A stretch of 13,140 nt of DNA from contig JAPULM010000413.1 of NCBI GenBank assembly GCA_027294925.1, forward strand, positions 1-13,140, read 5' to 3'. The position numbers and the translations under genes are program-made. The stretch comes from a bacterium. GTDB lineage: Bacteria; Tectomicrobia; Entotheonellia; Entotheonellales; Entotheonellaceae. The notes beneath the pieces are model-generated. The model had not been told where the DNA came from. It ran no database searches and saw only the letters and a program-made list of their open reading frames with translations. Shown here piece after piece: positions 6,974 to 13,140 of the stretch. The stretch's first letter is position 1; each line of letters opens with the position of its first letter.

Positions 6974-7792
6974 TCACATTTTACTGCCGCTAACCACAAC
7001 AAATTCACCCGGGATGGCGTAGCTGTCGCCGCTGCGGTAGGGTTCGATAGAAGCCAGATATTCCGCCTGTACGTCTTGCCGGGTGGCTGCACTAAAGCGT
7101 GCGTAGGCTAGGGCGACCGGCCCACCGGCAAAGGCGGCGGCGCAGGCGTCTGCAGGCGAATCGTAATGGAGTATTGTCGATAAGCGTTGGCTCTGAATAT
7201 CTTTAAAACCAGCGGTTGTAAAATTCTGCGCCAGCATGTCCTGCGTACCAAGCAAAAAAAAGAGTGGACACACCTCACTTTGTACCCGTGCATCGACAAT
7301 GGGGAAAATTTCCGCCCAGCCACAACGGCCACGCCGGCCCCAGACTGCCGCGACGGCGCGTCCAGCGAATTTTAGCGTACGATGCATTTCTTGCAACGCC
7401 TGTACCGGATCGGGTACGTACATCAGGCCAAGGGCACACAGGGCGGCGTCAAAGACCGCATTAGGCAATTGTAGATGCTCTGCCTCCATACGCTCAAAAG
7501 ACACCTGATGCATCTGTTGTTGGGCCGCCGTGTGGCGCGCCTGTTGAACCATTTTTTCAGCCATATCCGTGCCGATGACGCTACCGCTGGGGCTGACTTG
7601 TAGCGCCGCGCGTCGGGTAACCAGGCCAGTGCCACATGCGACGTCCAGCACCCGTTCGCCGCATTGCAGGTCCGCCATCTCGAGCAGACAGGTTTGAGCA
7701 GGTTCCAGTTGCCGCTTCCAGGCGTGTTCGTAATCGCTGACGGCGCGATCCCATCCGTAACGTTGAATGCGACGCTGTAATTTCGCTTGCAT
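6974..7792 (-). CDS. Class I SAM-dependent methyltransferase (Methyltransf_11/UbiE-like)
   Basis: This 272-residue class I methyltransferase is predicted to transfer a methyl group from S-adenosylmethionine to an unknown acceptor. Motif I is VLDVACGTGLVTRRAA (48-63). The SAM-ribose acidic region is GTDMAEKMVQQAR (74-86), and the post-II region reads ALCALGLMYVPDPVQAL followed by EMHRTLKFAGR, as in UbiE/Methyltransf_11 proteins. The C-terminal third (YARFSAATRQDVQAEYLASI, then YAIPGEFVVVSGSK) is typical of small-molecule methyltransferases but does not identify the substrate. The start at 7792 has GAGGAA 6 bases upstream. It lies 26 bases downstream of the OsmC-like gene on the same strand, so the two are probably cotranscribed. 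It converges with the crotonase gene. Confidence 0.87.
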   Translation of the reverse strand: MQAKLQRRIQRYGWDRAVSDYEHAWKRQLEPAQTCLLEMADLQCGERVLDVACGTGLVTRRAALQVSPSGSVIGTDMAEKMVQQARHTAAQQQMHQVSFERMEAEHLQLPNAVFDAALCALGLMYVPDPVQALQEMHRTLKFAGRAVAAVWGRRGRCGWAEIFPIVDARVQSEVCPLFFLLGTQDMLAQNFTTAGFKDIQSQRLSTILHYDSPADACAAAFAGGPVALAYARFSAATRQDVQAEYLASIEPYRSGDSYAIPGEFVVVSGSKM

Positions 7793-7804
7793 GATCTATT
7801 CCTC

Positions 7805-7838
7805 TACTCTATTAATAATCATACTCTATTAATAATCA
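7805..7838. repeat. 17-bp perfect tandem duplication at the osmC-like/methyltransferase junction
   Basis: tactctattaataatca occurs twice in direct succession (7805-7821 and 7822-7838) without mismatch. On the minus strand the upstream copy encodes the last codons of the OsmC-like protein, and the other supplies its TGA stop and most of the intergenic spacer. This is a recent-looking duplication, consistent with replication slippage. Confidence 0.9.
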
Positions 7839-8331
7839 CATCGCGTTTTACGTTTTGTGGTTGCTTAAAGACATTAACGTACGGACTATGTGCTTCGGCC
7901 AGATCAAGAACCCGCATGATGTCCTCATGTGGGGCGGGGCTTGTTACTGAGACGACGTAGCGTACTTCTTGATAGCCGGCCGGCGTATCGCCGACCCCAT
8001 ACATACCGCGTGCATCCGAATCCGCTTGTACCTCAACTTCTACTTGCGTCAATGGCACGTTCAACTCGGCGGCCCACATGACATAACAGATGGCCAAACA
8101 GCTGCCCAGTGCTGCCCGTCCCAAGGTACCCGGTGTGGGACCTAGACCATTACCGCCACATTGGGGGGCGAGGTCTGCAGTCAATTGCCAATCTCCGTCT
8201 TCGATTGCACAGGTCAACCCGTCCGTAATACGAACCTTGGTGATGTCGGTTTTGTGGCCAATCGCAGGGCGTTGCGTCAACACCTGAGCATGACGTCTGA
8301 ATGCGGCTTGGATGGTGGTACGGTTTGCCAT
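7819..8331 (-). CDS. OsmC-like family protein with a Ser in place of the second active-site Cys
   Basis: This 170-residue protein has the OsmC/Ohr fold layout. It shows the N-terminal strand region, PTPGTLGRAALGSCLAICYVM (65-85) carrying the peroxidatic-type Cys78 at the start of the long helix, VEVEVQADSDARGMYG (97-112), and YQEVRYVVSV (120-129) ending in EAHSPYVNVF (146-155). OsmC and Ohr reduce organic hydroperoxides with two cysteines. Here the second, normally in a CPV-like motif, is Ser149 (HSPY), so the usual disulfide cycle is not possible without another thiol. OsmC-like subfamilies with HSP are known, and their substrates are mostly undefined. The ATG at 8331 has AAGGAG 9 bases upstream. 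It is the first gene of the unit with the methyltransferase and is divergent from the large regulator, a plausible controller. The extreme C-terminus is affected by the 17-bp duplication. Confidence 0.85.
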   Translation of the reverse strand: MANRTTIQAAFRRHAQVLTQRPAIGHKTDITKVRITDGLTCAIEDGDWQLTADLAPQCGGNGLGPTPGTLGRAALGSCLAICYVMWAAELNVPLTQVEVEVQADSDARGMYGVGDTPAGYQEVRYVVSVTSPAPHEDIMRVLDLAEAHSPYVNVFKQPQNVKRDVIINRV

Positions 8332-8361
8332 TGCTAAAATCTCCTTACGTCCTCTTTTGAG

Positions 8362-8397
8362 GTGCAGTATTGCACGCTGATGCTTTAAATATACTGC
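8362..8397 (-). promoter_or_regulatory. Promoter/operator region of the osmC-like gene
   Basis: A minus-strand -10-like TATATT (8388-8393) lies about 57 bases upstream of the OsmC start; its -35 is poor. GCAGTAT (8364-8370) and ATACTGC (8391-8397) are perfect inverted repeats 20 bases apart that bracket the expected start site. Nested on one side is a small palindrome, GTGCA-gtat-TGCAC (8362-8375). A poor -35 with dyad symmetry over the start site fits regulated transcription, perhaps by the divergent regulator. Confidence 0.4.
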
Positions 8398-8482
8398 CCA
8401 TAAGCGAAAAAAACTTGAAGATGAAGTGAATATTTTGTTGAGATTAGATGGAGATTTCGTAAGCGCTTGGTTGTCCAGTCGC

Positions 8483-8512
8483 TAGACATCTCAAAGGTGA
8501 GTCGGATACTAT
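8483..8512 (+). promoter_or_regulatory. Promoter of the large regulator gene
   Basis: TAGACA (8483-8488) and TACTAT (8507-8512) are separated by 18 bases and resemble sigma70 -35 and -10 elements. Transcription would start near 8519, giving a leader of about 45 bases before the ATG at 8564. Confidence 0.45.
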
Positions 8513-8563
8513 AGGGCCGAGAGGGTTTTTGCGTTGCGATGCATAGCGCGAGGGGAGTTGGTT

Positions 8564-11500
8564 ATGATCTACGTGTTTGAGGACTACAAACTCGACACGA
8601 ATCTCTTTGAACTGCGTCAAGCGGGGCAGCTTTGTAAGCTGGAACCGCAAGTCTTCAATGTGCTGGCCTATCTGATTCAGCACCGCGACCGCGTGATAAC
8701 CAAGCAGGAACTGCTCGAGAACCTGTGGCCCAACCAGTTTATTAGCGAGGTCACCCTCAACCATCGTCTGATGACGGCGCGCAAAGCGATTGGCGATAGC
8801 GGTCGGGCTCAACGTTGCATTAAAACCCTGCATGGGCGCGGATACCGATTTATTGCCGTTGTGCAAGAGCCGGTGTCCGAGGCGACGGAGCCCCTACCGC
8901 AAGCGACGCACCCGCTTTGTCCTGCCTGTCAGCATCAGAACCCGGCGACTGCACAGTTTTGTGTGGCGTGCGGGAGCGCCTTAATCCAGCGTTGTCCACA
9001 GTGTGAGCAGCCAGCGCCGCCGCAGGCTGTATTTTGTCCCGCCTGCGGTCAACGCCTGGGCGTCGAACGACTCCAGACGCAACCGTCATCCAACCTGGCG
9101 CCAACCGAATCGCGCCTCGATGCGCAGCTCGCTGCCCTGATGACGTATGCGGGCGAGCACAAACAAGCAACGGTTCTATGCTGCGCCATCGCCAATGCGT
9201 CCGCCTTGCTTGAGCAACTCGATACGGAAGAGATGCATGTTCTACGGCATCGATTTTATGAGCTGATCTTGCATCAGGTGCAAGCATACGGGGGAAGTCT
9301 CACGCAGTATCTAAGCGATGGGTGTATTGTGCTGTTTGGCGTACCGGTGGCGCATGAAGATCATGCCAGACGGGCCGTGTTGGCCGCCATTGCCATCCAA
9401 CAACGGATACAACGTGAGGCCATTACGGAGACGCATCGTAGCGTTATAGTTCGCCTCGGTTTGCATACCGGTCCGATCATTGTTGGAACGATTAATGATA
9501 AGGCGCAGACAACGTTGACGGCGGTTGGCAACACCGTCACGCTAGCGACGCAGATGCAGCAAACCGCGTCATCAGGAACGATACAGCTGACGGCGGATAC
9601 GGCTCAACTGGTGATGGGGTACGTGCAGTGCGAAGAAATCGGTGTTACAGGCAGCGCCCCTCAGGCGACTTCGCGGCAAACCTATCGCGTTATTGGTTCG
9701 CGTGACGGTCGCTCGCGGTTTGATGTACGACGTGAAGGTGGGCTATCGCGCTTTGTAGGGCGCGGGCATGAACTCGAGTTGTTGCGTGAGCGTCTGCATT
9801 GGGCCAAAAGCGGCCGCGGCCAGGCGGTGTCGATTGCCGGTGAAGCCGGCTTGGGTAAATCACGTCTCTTATACGAATTTCGTCATCTGCTTGGCAAGCA
9901 AGAGGTGACGTTTTGGGAAGGCCGTTGTAGCCCTTATGGCACGGCGGAAGCCTACTTACCTCTCATCGACCTGCTGAAACAATGTTTTCATATTGAGCCT
10001 GGTGATACGGGCTCCGTGATAACCGACAAAGTGGTCAGTGAGCTGCAGCGACTCGGCGCCGAGGTGGAAACGACGGCACCCTACATTCTCCATCTGCTGG
10101 CAGTCGAGCAGACTCAAAGCGGTACGGCGGCGGCGCCACCGGAGATTTTTAAACAGCGTATCTGCGCAGCGCTGCACCAGACCCTATTGCAAGCGGCAGC
10201 CCAACGCCCCTTAATCATTGCGCTTGAAGACGTCCATTTGGCCGATACGACATCGATCGACTTTGTCACCTTGTTGCTTGATCGCATGGCCGCGTCACCC
10301 ATTCTTCTGATTTGCACCTATCGCCCGGAATTCATCTCCACCTGGTCGCGCAAGTCGTATCATAGCAGCATCACCTTGACGCGTCTGTCGCAGCCCGAAA
10401 GTCGTCAATTGCTGCAGGGGCTACTTGATTCCGATCAGGTGCAGGATGCGCTGGTCGACATTGTAGTGGATAAATCCGACGGCGTTCCTTTCTTTCTCGA
10501 AGAACTGGTCCATACCTTACATGAAACGGGCGCCATTGCGTATCGTAACCAGCAGTGGTGTCTGACCCATCCGGATGCCGCGTTGCAAGTACCGGTGAGC
10601 GTACATGATGTATTGATGGCGAGAATTGATCGCTTGCCGGCGGGCGCTAAACGCGTCCTGCAGATGGGTGCGGTGATCGGTCGTGAATTCAGCTGGGCGT
10701 TACTGCGTACCGTGGCAGGCGTGGCGGATGCTGACTTGCGCAGCTTAATCACCGCTCTCACCGATGCTGAGTTGATTTATGAGCAGGGTGTTGCAGCCCG
10801 CACGACCTATCTGTTCAAGCACGCTTTGACGCAGGAGGTTGCCTACCATAGCTTGCTGTCAACCGTCAAGCGTCGTTTGCATCAGCAAATTGGTGAGGCC
10901 ATTTTGGCGCATTACCATGATGAGTTAGAAGAGTGGACAGGGAGTTTGGCACGCCATTTTGTCCAGGCTGGTGATACGCAAAAAGCCCTTTTATATCTTG
11001 GCCAAAGCGGCCAACGCGCCTTGCGCGTGTACGCCAATGCCGAAGCCCTACATGCCTTTACCCAGGCGGTGGAGATTCTCAACAGCTTAGCAGAGACGAT
11101 TGAGACACGACGGCAACGGGTTGCGTTGATGCTCCGCTTGGCATCAATTCATGTTCTGTTGGGACACTATGGCGAAAGTTTGCCGTTTTTTCACCAGGCC
11201 CTTGAGCAGGCTCGGGAAGCGGGTGATAGACAAGTCGTTGCCCATCTGGAAACGCGTATCGGCCGCGTGCGCTACAATCTGGGGGAGTACGACGCAGCCA
11301 TTGCCGGCCTCGAACGCGGGCTCGAATTGGCGACAGATATTAACGATACCACGCGTATGGCTATTTGTTATCAAAGCCTGGGATATGTGTATTTCAGCTC
11401 CGGCGGATTGCCGCAAGCCATCGACTGTTTTATGAACGCACGGCGTCTTTCAGAAACGACCGATAACCGCTCGGGTGTGGTGGTGGCGTCAACATTTTTG

Positions 11501-12253
11501 AGCAATGCTTATGCCCGCTCGGGTCATGTCGCGACAGCTGTCGAGTTGGGGCAGCACGCCCTTGCGTTGAGTGAACCGTTACAGGACGAGCGGCGGATTG
11601 CCTGGGCCTGTATTATGCTGGCGCAGGCCTATAACTTGTCTGGCGTCTTTTCTGAGGCGTCGAGTCTGTTGCAGCGAGCCCTGCAATTGTGCGACCGCGT
11701 AGGCGATTTTCTGGGCCGCGCCTGGGTGCATATTTGGTGTGGCGAGTTGTACGCCATTCGCGATCAGGATTACACAACAGCACTGAACTATGCCAGGCAT
11801 GTGATTGAGATGGGAAAAGCATCCGGTGGATTTCAACATGAAGTGGCGCATCAGTTTGCTCGCGGCGCTGAGTATCTTTTACGCCTTGACCGTTATCAGG
11901 AGGCGTTCGATTATTGTCATGCAGGCTTAGCCATTGCTTTACAAAGCACCAATAAACTGGAATATGGATACGCCTATATGGTGCTGGCGGAGATTCATGC
12001 GACAGCGGCCTTTGCAGATCGAGACAAGGTGAGGTGGTATGTGCAAGAGAGCCGCAAGGCGTTTCGTGAGGTTGAAGCGCAGGTCGATGTTGGGCGTGTG
12101 CATCTTGCAGAGGCACGTATCGCCTTGTTGCAACGTGATGACAGGGCTCGGTCATGTGCCAGAGCCGCCAGAGCGATATTTGTCGCGCAGGGTGCTGACT
12201 CTTTGCGTCAAGCGGCTGAGGTATTTCTGGTGTCCATTGCTTCAGGTGGGTGA
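8564..12253 (+). CDS. Multidomain regulator: OmpR-type winged helix, double zinc ribbon, degenerate class III cyclase domain, STAND-like ATPase, TPR-like tail
   Basis: This 1229-residue soluble protein has five parts. (1) At 1-98 is a Trans_reg_C winged helix of the OmpR/CadC type (LEPQVFNVLAYLI, ITKQELLENLWP, IKTLHGRGYRF). (2) At 119-161 are two zinc ribbons: Cys119/122/133/136 and Cys144/147/158/161. (3) At about 198-350 is a class III nucleotide cyclase fold (YLSDGCIVLFG, LHTGPIIVG). The first metal Asp is Ala208; the transition-state Asn and Arg are Thr326 and Gln330; only Asp252 of the metal pair remains, so it is probably inactive. (4) From about 395 is an ATPase with FVGR, Walker A GEAGLGKS (426-433) and Walker B LIIALED (550-556), like MalT/STAND proteins. 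(5) At about 800-1220 are TPR-like helical pairs (for example ALLYLGQSGQRAL, SLPFFHQALEQA, AIAGLERGLELA). A signal-dependent DNA-binding regulator is inferred; no membrane segment is seen. ATG 8564 is chosen for GGGGAG 6 bases upstream; the frame extends to TTG 8534. Confidence 0.9.
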   Translation: MIYVFEDYKLDTNLFELRQAGQLCKLEPQVFNVLAYLIQHRDRVITKQELLENLWPNQFISEVTLNHRLMTARKAIGDSGRAQRCIKTLHGRGYRFIAVVQEPVSEATEPLPQATHPLCPACQHQNPATAQFCVACGSALIQRCPQCEQPAPPQAVFCPACGQRLGVERLQTQPSSNLAPTESRLDAQLAALMTYAGEHKQATVLCCAIANASALLEQLDTEEMHVLRHRFYELILHQVQAYGGSLTQYLSDGCIVLFGVPVAHEDHARRAVLAAIAIQQRIQREAITETHRSVIVRLGLHTGPIIVGTINDKAQTTLTAVGNTVTLATQMQQTASSGTIQLTADTAQLVMGYVQCEEIGVTGSAPQATSRQTYRVIGSRDGRSRFDVRREGGLSRFVGRGHELELLRERLHWAKSGRGQAVSIAGEAGLGKSRLLYEFRHLLGKQEVTFWEGRCSPYGTAEAYLPLIDLLKQCFHIEPGDTGSVITDKVVSELQRLGAEVETTAPYILHLLAVEQTQSGTAAAPPEIFKQRICAALHQTLLQAAAQRPLIIALEDVHLADTTSIDFVTLLLDRMAASPILLICTYRPEFISTWSRKSYHSSITLTRLSQPESRQLLQGLLDSDQVQDALVDIVVDKSDGVPFFLEELVHTLHETGAIAYRNQQWCLTHPDAALQVPVSVHDVLMARIDRLPAGAKRVLQMGAVIGREFSWALLRTVAGVADADLRSLITALTDAELIYEQGVAARTTYLFKHALTQEVAYHSLLSTVKRRLHQQIGEAILAHYHDELEEWTGSLARHFVQAGDTQKALLYLGQSGQRALRVYANAEALHAFTQAVEILNSLAETIETRRQRVALMLRLASIHVLLGHYGESLPFFHQALEQAREAGDRQVVAHLETRIGRVRYNLGEYDAAIAGLERGLELATDINDTTRMAICYQSLGYVYFSSGGLPQAIDCFMNARRLSETTDNRSGVVVASTFLSNAYARSGHVATAVELGQHALALSEPLQDERRIAWACIMLAQAYNLSGVFSEASSLLQRALQLCDRVGDFLGRAWVHIWCGELYAIRDQDYTTALNYARHVIEMGKASGGFQHEVAHQFARGAEYLLRLDRYQEAFDYCHAGLAIALQSTNKLEYGYAYMVLAEIHATAAFADRDKVRWYVQESRKAFREVEAQVDVGRVHLAEARIALLQRDDRARSCARAARAIFVAQGADSLRQAAEVFLVSIASGG

Positions 12254-12265
12254 TGGCAGCACGCG

Positions 12266-12760
12266 TCAACCGTTGTTCAGAATCGCGTCATTTTGCGCTT
12301 GTCGATTTGGGTCTGGGTCGGCAGTGGACACCACCGCATCGAGTTGTTTAATGTAACCGGGCGGTAGCCTGTTCTGCCTGGCTCCCTGGACGACAAATGC
12401 TTTATACCAGTGGTAGGGTTTTAGGCTCTCGTCTTGCAGAATCGCGATATAGGTCATCGCCTCGATGGGACCATGCGGGAGCTGCACAGGAACGCTCAAG
12501 GCGTTATACCCGTATCCCAGCCCCTCGGCCTGGTCCAACAGATGCCGCTCAGCATCAGCAAATTCGTATACCACGCCATATACACGGTCGTCGTCGCAAC
12601 CGGTAAACGCAATTGTTCCCTTCCCCGATCCGTCAGTACTTGGTTTATTGAAGACAAGTCTATGGCGAGCAAGATACCCCACTGCCTTGGCCACTGATGA
12701 AGGAACGCGTTTTCGTAAGCGGGCAAGGCACATATTGGATCCATAGGCAAAGTACAACAT
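12266..12760 (-). CDS. Gamma-glutamylcyclotransferase-like protein (GGCT fold)
   Basis: This 164-residue protein begins MLYFAYGSNM, with the YGSN substrate-binding loop (6-9) diagnostic of the gamma-glutamylcyclotransferase/AIG2 fold. Family members release 5-oxoproline from gamma-glutamyl amines or peptides. Glu79 in DQAEGLGYGY matches the catalytic glutamate of the family (Glu98 in human GGCT). GVVYEF (62-67) and LPPGYIKQL (132-140) are further typical positions. The length is normal for the bacterial form. The ATG fits the family start, although the nearest purine-rich GAGG is about 14 bases upstream, so translation initiation may be weak. Its stop lies 12 bases from the stop of the large regulator, convergently, with no terminator visible between them. 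The natural substrate is not determined. Confidence 0.87.
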   Translation of the reverse strand: MLYFAYGSNMCLARLRKRVPSSVAKAVGYLARHRLVFNKPSTDGSGKGTIAFTGCDDDRVYGVVYEFADAERHLLDQAEGLGYGYNALSVPVQLPHGPIEAMTYIAILQDESLKPYHWYKAFVVQGARQNRLPPGYIKQLDAVVSTADPDPNRQAQNDAILNNG

Positions 12761-12854
12761 GGTCTGATTGCTTACCTCGTACCGAATCGGTGCTTGGGTT
12801 AGGCTACATGTCGCTTCTTGTTCAATCGTACGCTATTTGTTGCATCATAGAAAC

Positions 12855-12873
12855 CCTGGTCAGGTTGACCGGG
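12855..12873. promoter_or_regulatory. Operator-like palindrome at the -35 of the dehydrogenase gene
   Basis: Arms cctGGTCA (12855-12862) and TGACCggg (12866-12873) pair at 7 of 8 positions around a 3-base centre. The inner GGTCA/TGACC part is perfect. The right arm contains the -35-like TTGACC, so a bound regulator would either block or contact RNA polymerase. Confidence 0.45.
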
Positions 12874-12894
12874 AGACGCAGGCAGTCCAATATA
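12865..12894 (+). promoter_or_regulatory. Promoter of the 3-hydroxyisobutyrate dehydrogenase-like gene
   Basis: TTGACC (12865-12870) is followed by CAATAT (12888-12893, spacing 17) or AATATA (12889-12894, spacing 18). Initiation near 12900 would give a leader of about 27 bases carrying GGAGG (12917-12921) before the ATG at 12927. Confidence 0.45.
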
Positions 12895-12926
12895 GGTCCG
12901 TCTCAAGACACTCAATGGAGGATGGT

Positions 12927-13140
12927 ATGAACGTTGGATTTATCGGTTTGGGAACGATGGGCTCGGGTATGGCGATGAACACGCTTAAAGGTGGTTTTGA
13001 CCTCACCGTGCATGATGTTGATCGTGATGCGGCCGGGCCGCATTTGGAAGCAGGGGCGACCTGGGCAGACTCACCACGTGAGGTGATGGAAACGAGCCAG
13101 GTGGTGTTTTCTTCGCTGCCTGGACCACCGGAGGTGGAGG
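12927..13140 (+). CDS. 3-hydroxyisobutyrate dehydrogenase-like (beta-hydroxyacid dehydrogenase), 5' part only
   Basis: The first 71 codons of a beta-hydroxyacid dehydrogenase run off the window edge. The N-terminus MNVGFIGLGTMGSGMA carries the Rossmann GLGTMG dinucleotide loop (7-12). HDVDRD (29-34) follows at the end of the second strand, and VVFSSLPGPPEVE (59-71) corresponds to the conserved VFSMLP region before the substrate loop. The family (about 290-300 residues) oxidises 3-hydroxyisobutyrate, or reduces tartronate semialdehyde, succinic semialdehyde and related compounds. The DSGT-type substrate motif and catalytic Lys lie outside the window, so the exact activity is open. GGAGG lies 5 bases before the ATG. 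It may begin another catabolic operon continuing to the right. Confidence 0.85.
   Translation, partial: MNVGFIGLGTMGSGMAMNTLKGGFDLTVHDVDRDAAGPHLEAGATWADSPREVMETSQVVFSSLPGPPEVE

Noticed and set aside
8461..8468. Perfect AAGCGCTT palindrome
   Set aside because: An 8-bp self-complementary word is expected by chance in 13 kb, and it has no clear position relative to promoter elements.
8534..8563. TTG start extending the regulator by ten residues
   Set aside because: GGGGAG lies within that stretch at proper spacing for ATG 8564, and the winged helix begins right after that ATG.
11613..12269. 218-codon open frame on the minus strand
   Set aside because: It lies opposite the TPR-like coding region of the regulator, which has clear family features. 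The antisense product shows low-complexity His/Pro/Arg content and no known motif.
1..13140. CRISPR arrays, tRNA or rRNA genes, intact insertion sequences
   Set aside because: No regularly spaced repeats, cloverleaf with conserved arms, rRNA segment, or transposase with terminal repeats was seen on reading both strands.

Overview
This looks like chromosomal DNA from a metabolically versatile bacterium of moderate GC content. Protein styles (a CaiB/BaiF CoA-transferase with acyl-CoA dehydrogenase and a crotonase, an OmpR-type winged helix fused to cyclase/AAA/TPR domains, short SD-led operons) fit Proteobacteria or relatives such as Tectomicrobia. The taxon cannot be fixed from sequence alone. 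There are ten protein genes (two cut by the window edges). I see no rRNA, tRNA, CRISPR array or intact insertion sequence.

Layout. (1) Positions 1-667, minus: the N-terminal 222 residues of an AAA_14/DUF4143-type ATPase, apparently leaderless, with a large inverted repeat over its -10. (2) Positions 722-1081: about 360 bases with no convincing gene. (3) Positions 1082-2299, plus: an FMN-dependent alpha-hydroxy-acid dehydrogenase of the LldD2 type, visibly more AT-rich than its neighbours. (4) Positions 2338-6859, plus: a promoter with an operator-like palindrome, then a tight three-gene operon encoding an acyl-CoA dehydrogenase, an 808-residue tandem CaiB/BaiF fusion, and a crotonase-fold protein whose start overlaps the preceding stop by 4 bases. 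(5) Positions 6974-8331, minus: a two-gene unit, OsmC-like protein then SAM methyltransferase, with a 17-bp tandem duplication at the junction. (6) Positions 8564-12253, plus, divergent from OsmC: a 1229-residue regulator with a winged helix, two zinc ribbons, a degenerate class III cyclase domain, a STAND-type ATPase and a TPR-like tail. (7) Positions 12266-12760, minus: a gamma-glutamylcyclotransferase-like protein. (8) From 12927, plus: the start of a 3-hydroxyisobutyrate dehydrogenase-like protein behind a promoter with its own palindrome.

How the genes may work together. The operon at 2422-6859 reads as a short pathway for an unidentified carboxylic acid: CoA transfer onto the acid, alpha,beta-dehydrogenation, then a step by an atypical crotonase. 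Two of its proteins differ from textbook enzymes. Only the C-terminal half of the CoA-transferase keeps the catalytic Asp, and the crotonase lacks both hydratase glutamates. The substrate cannot be read from the sequence. The large regulator faces OsmC and the methyltransferase across one intergenic region and is the natural candidate to control them. A link to the CoA operon is inference only.
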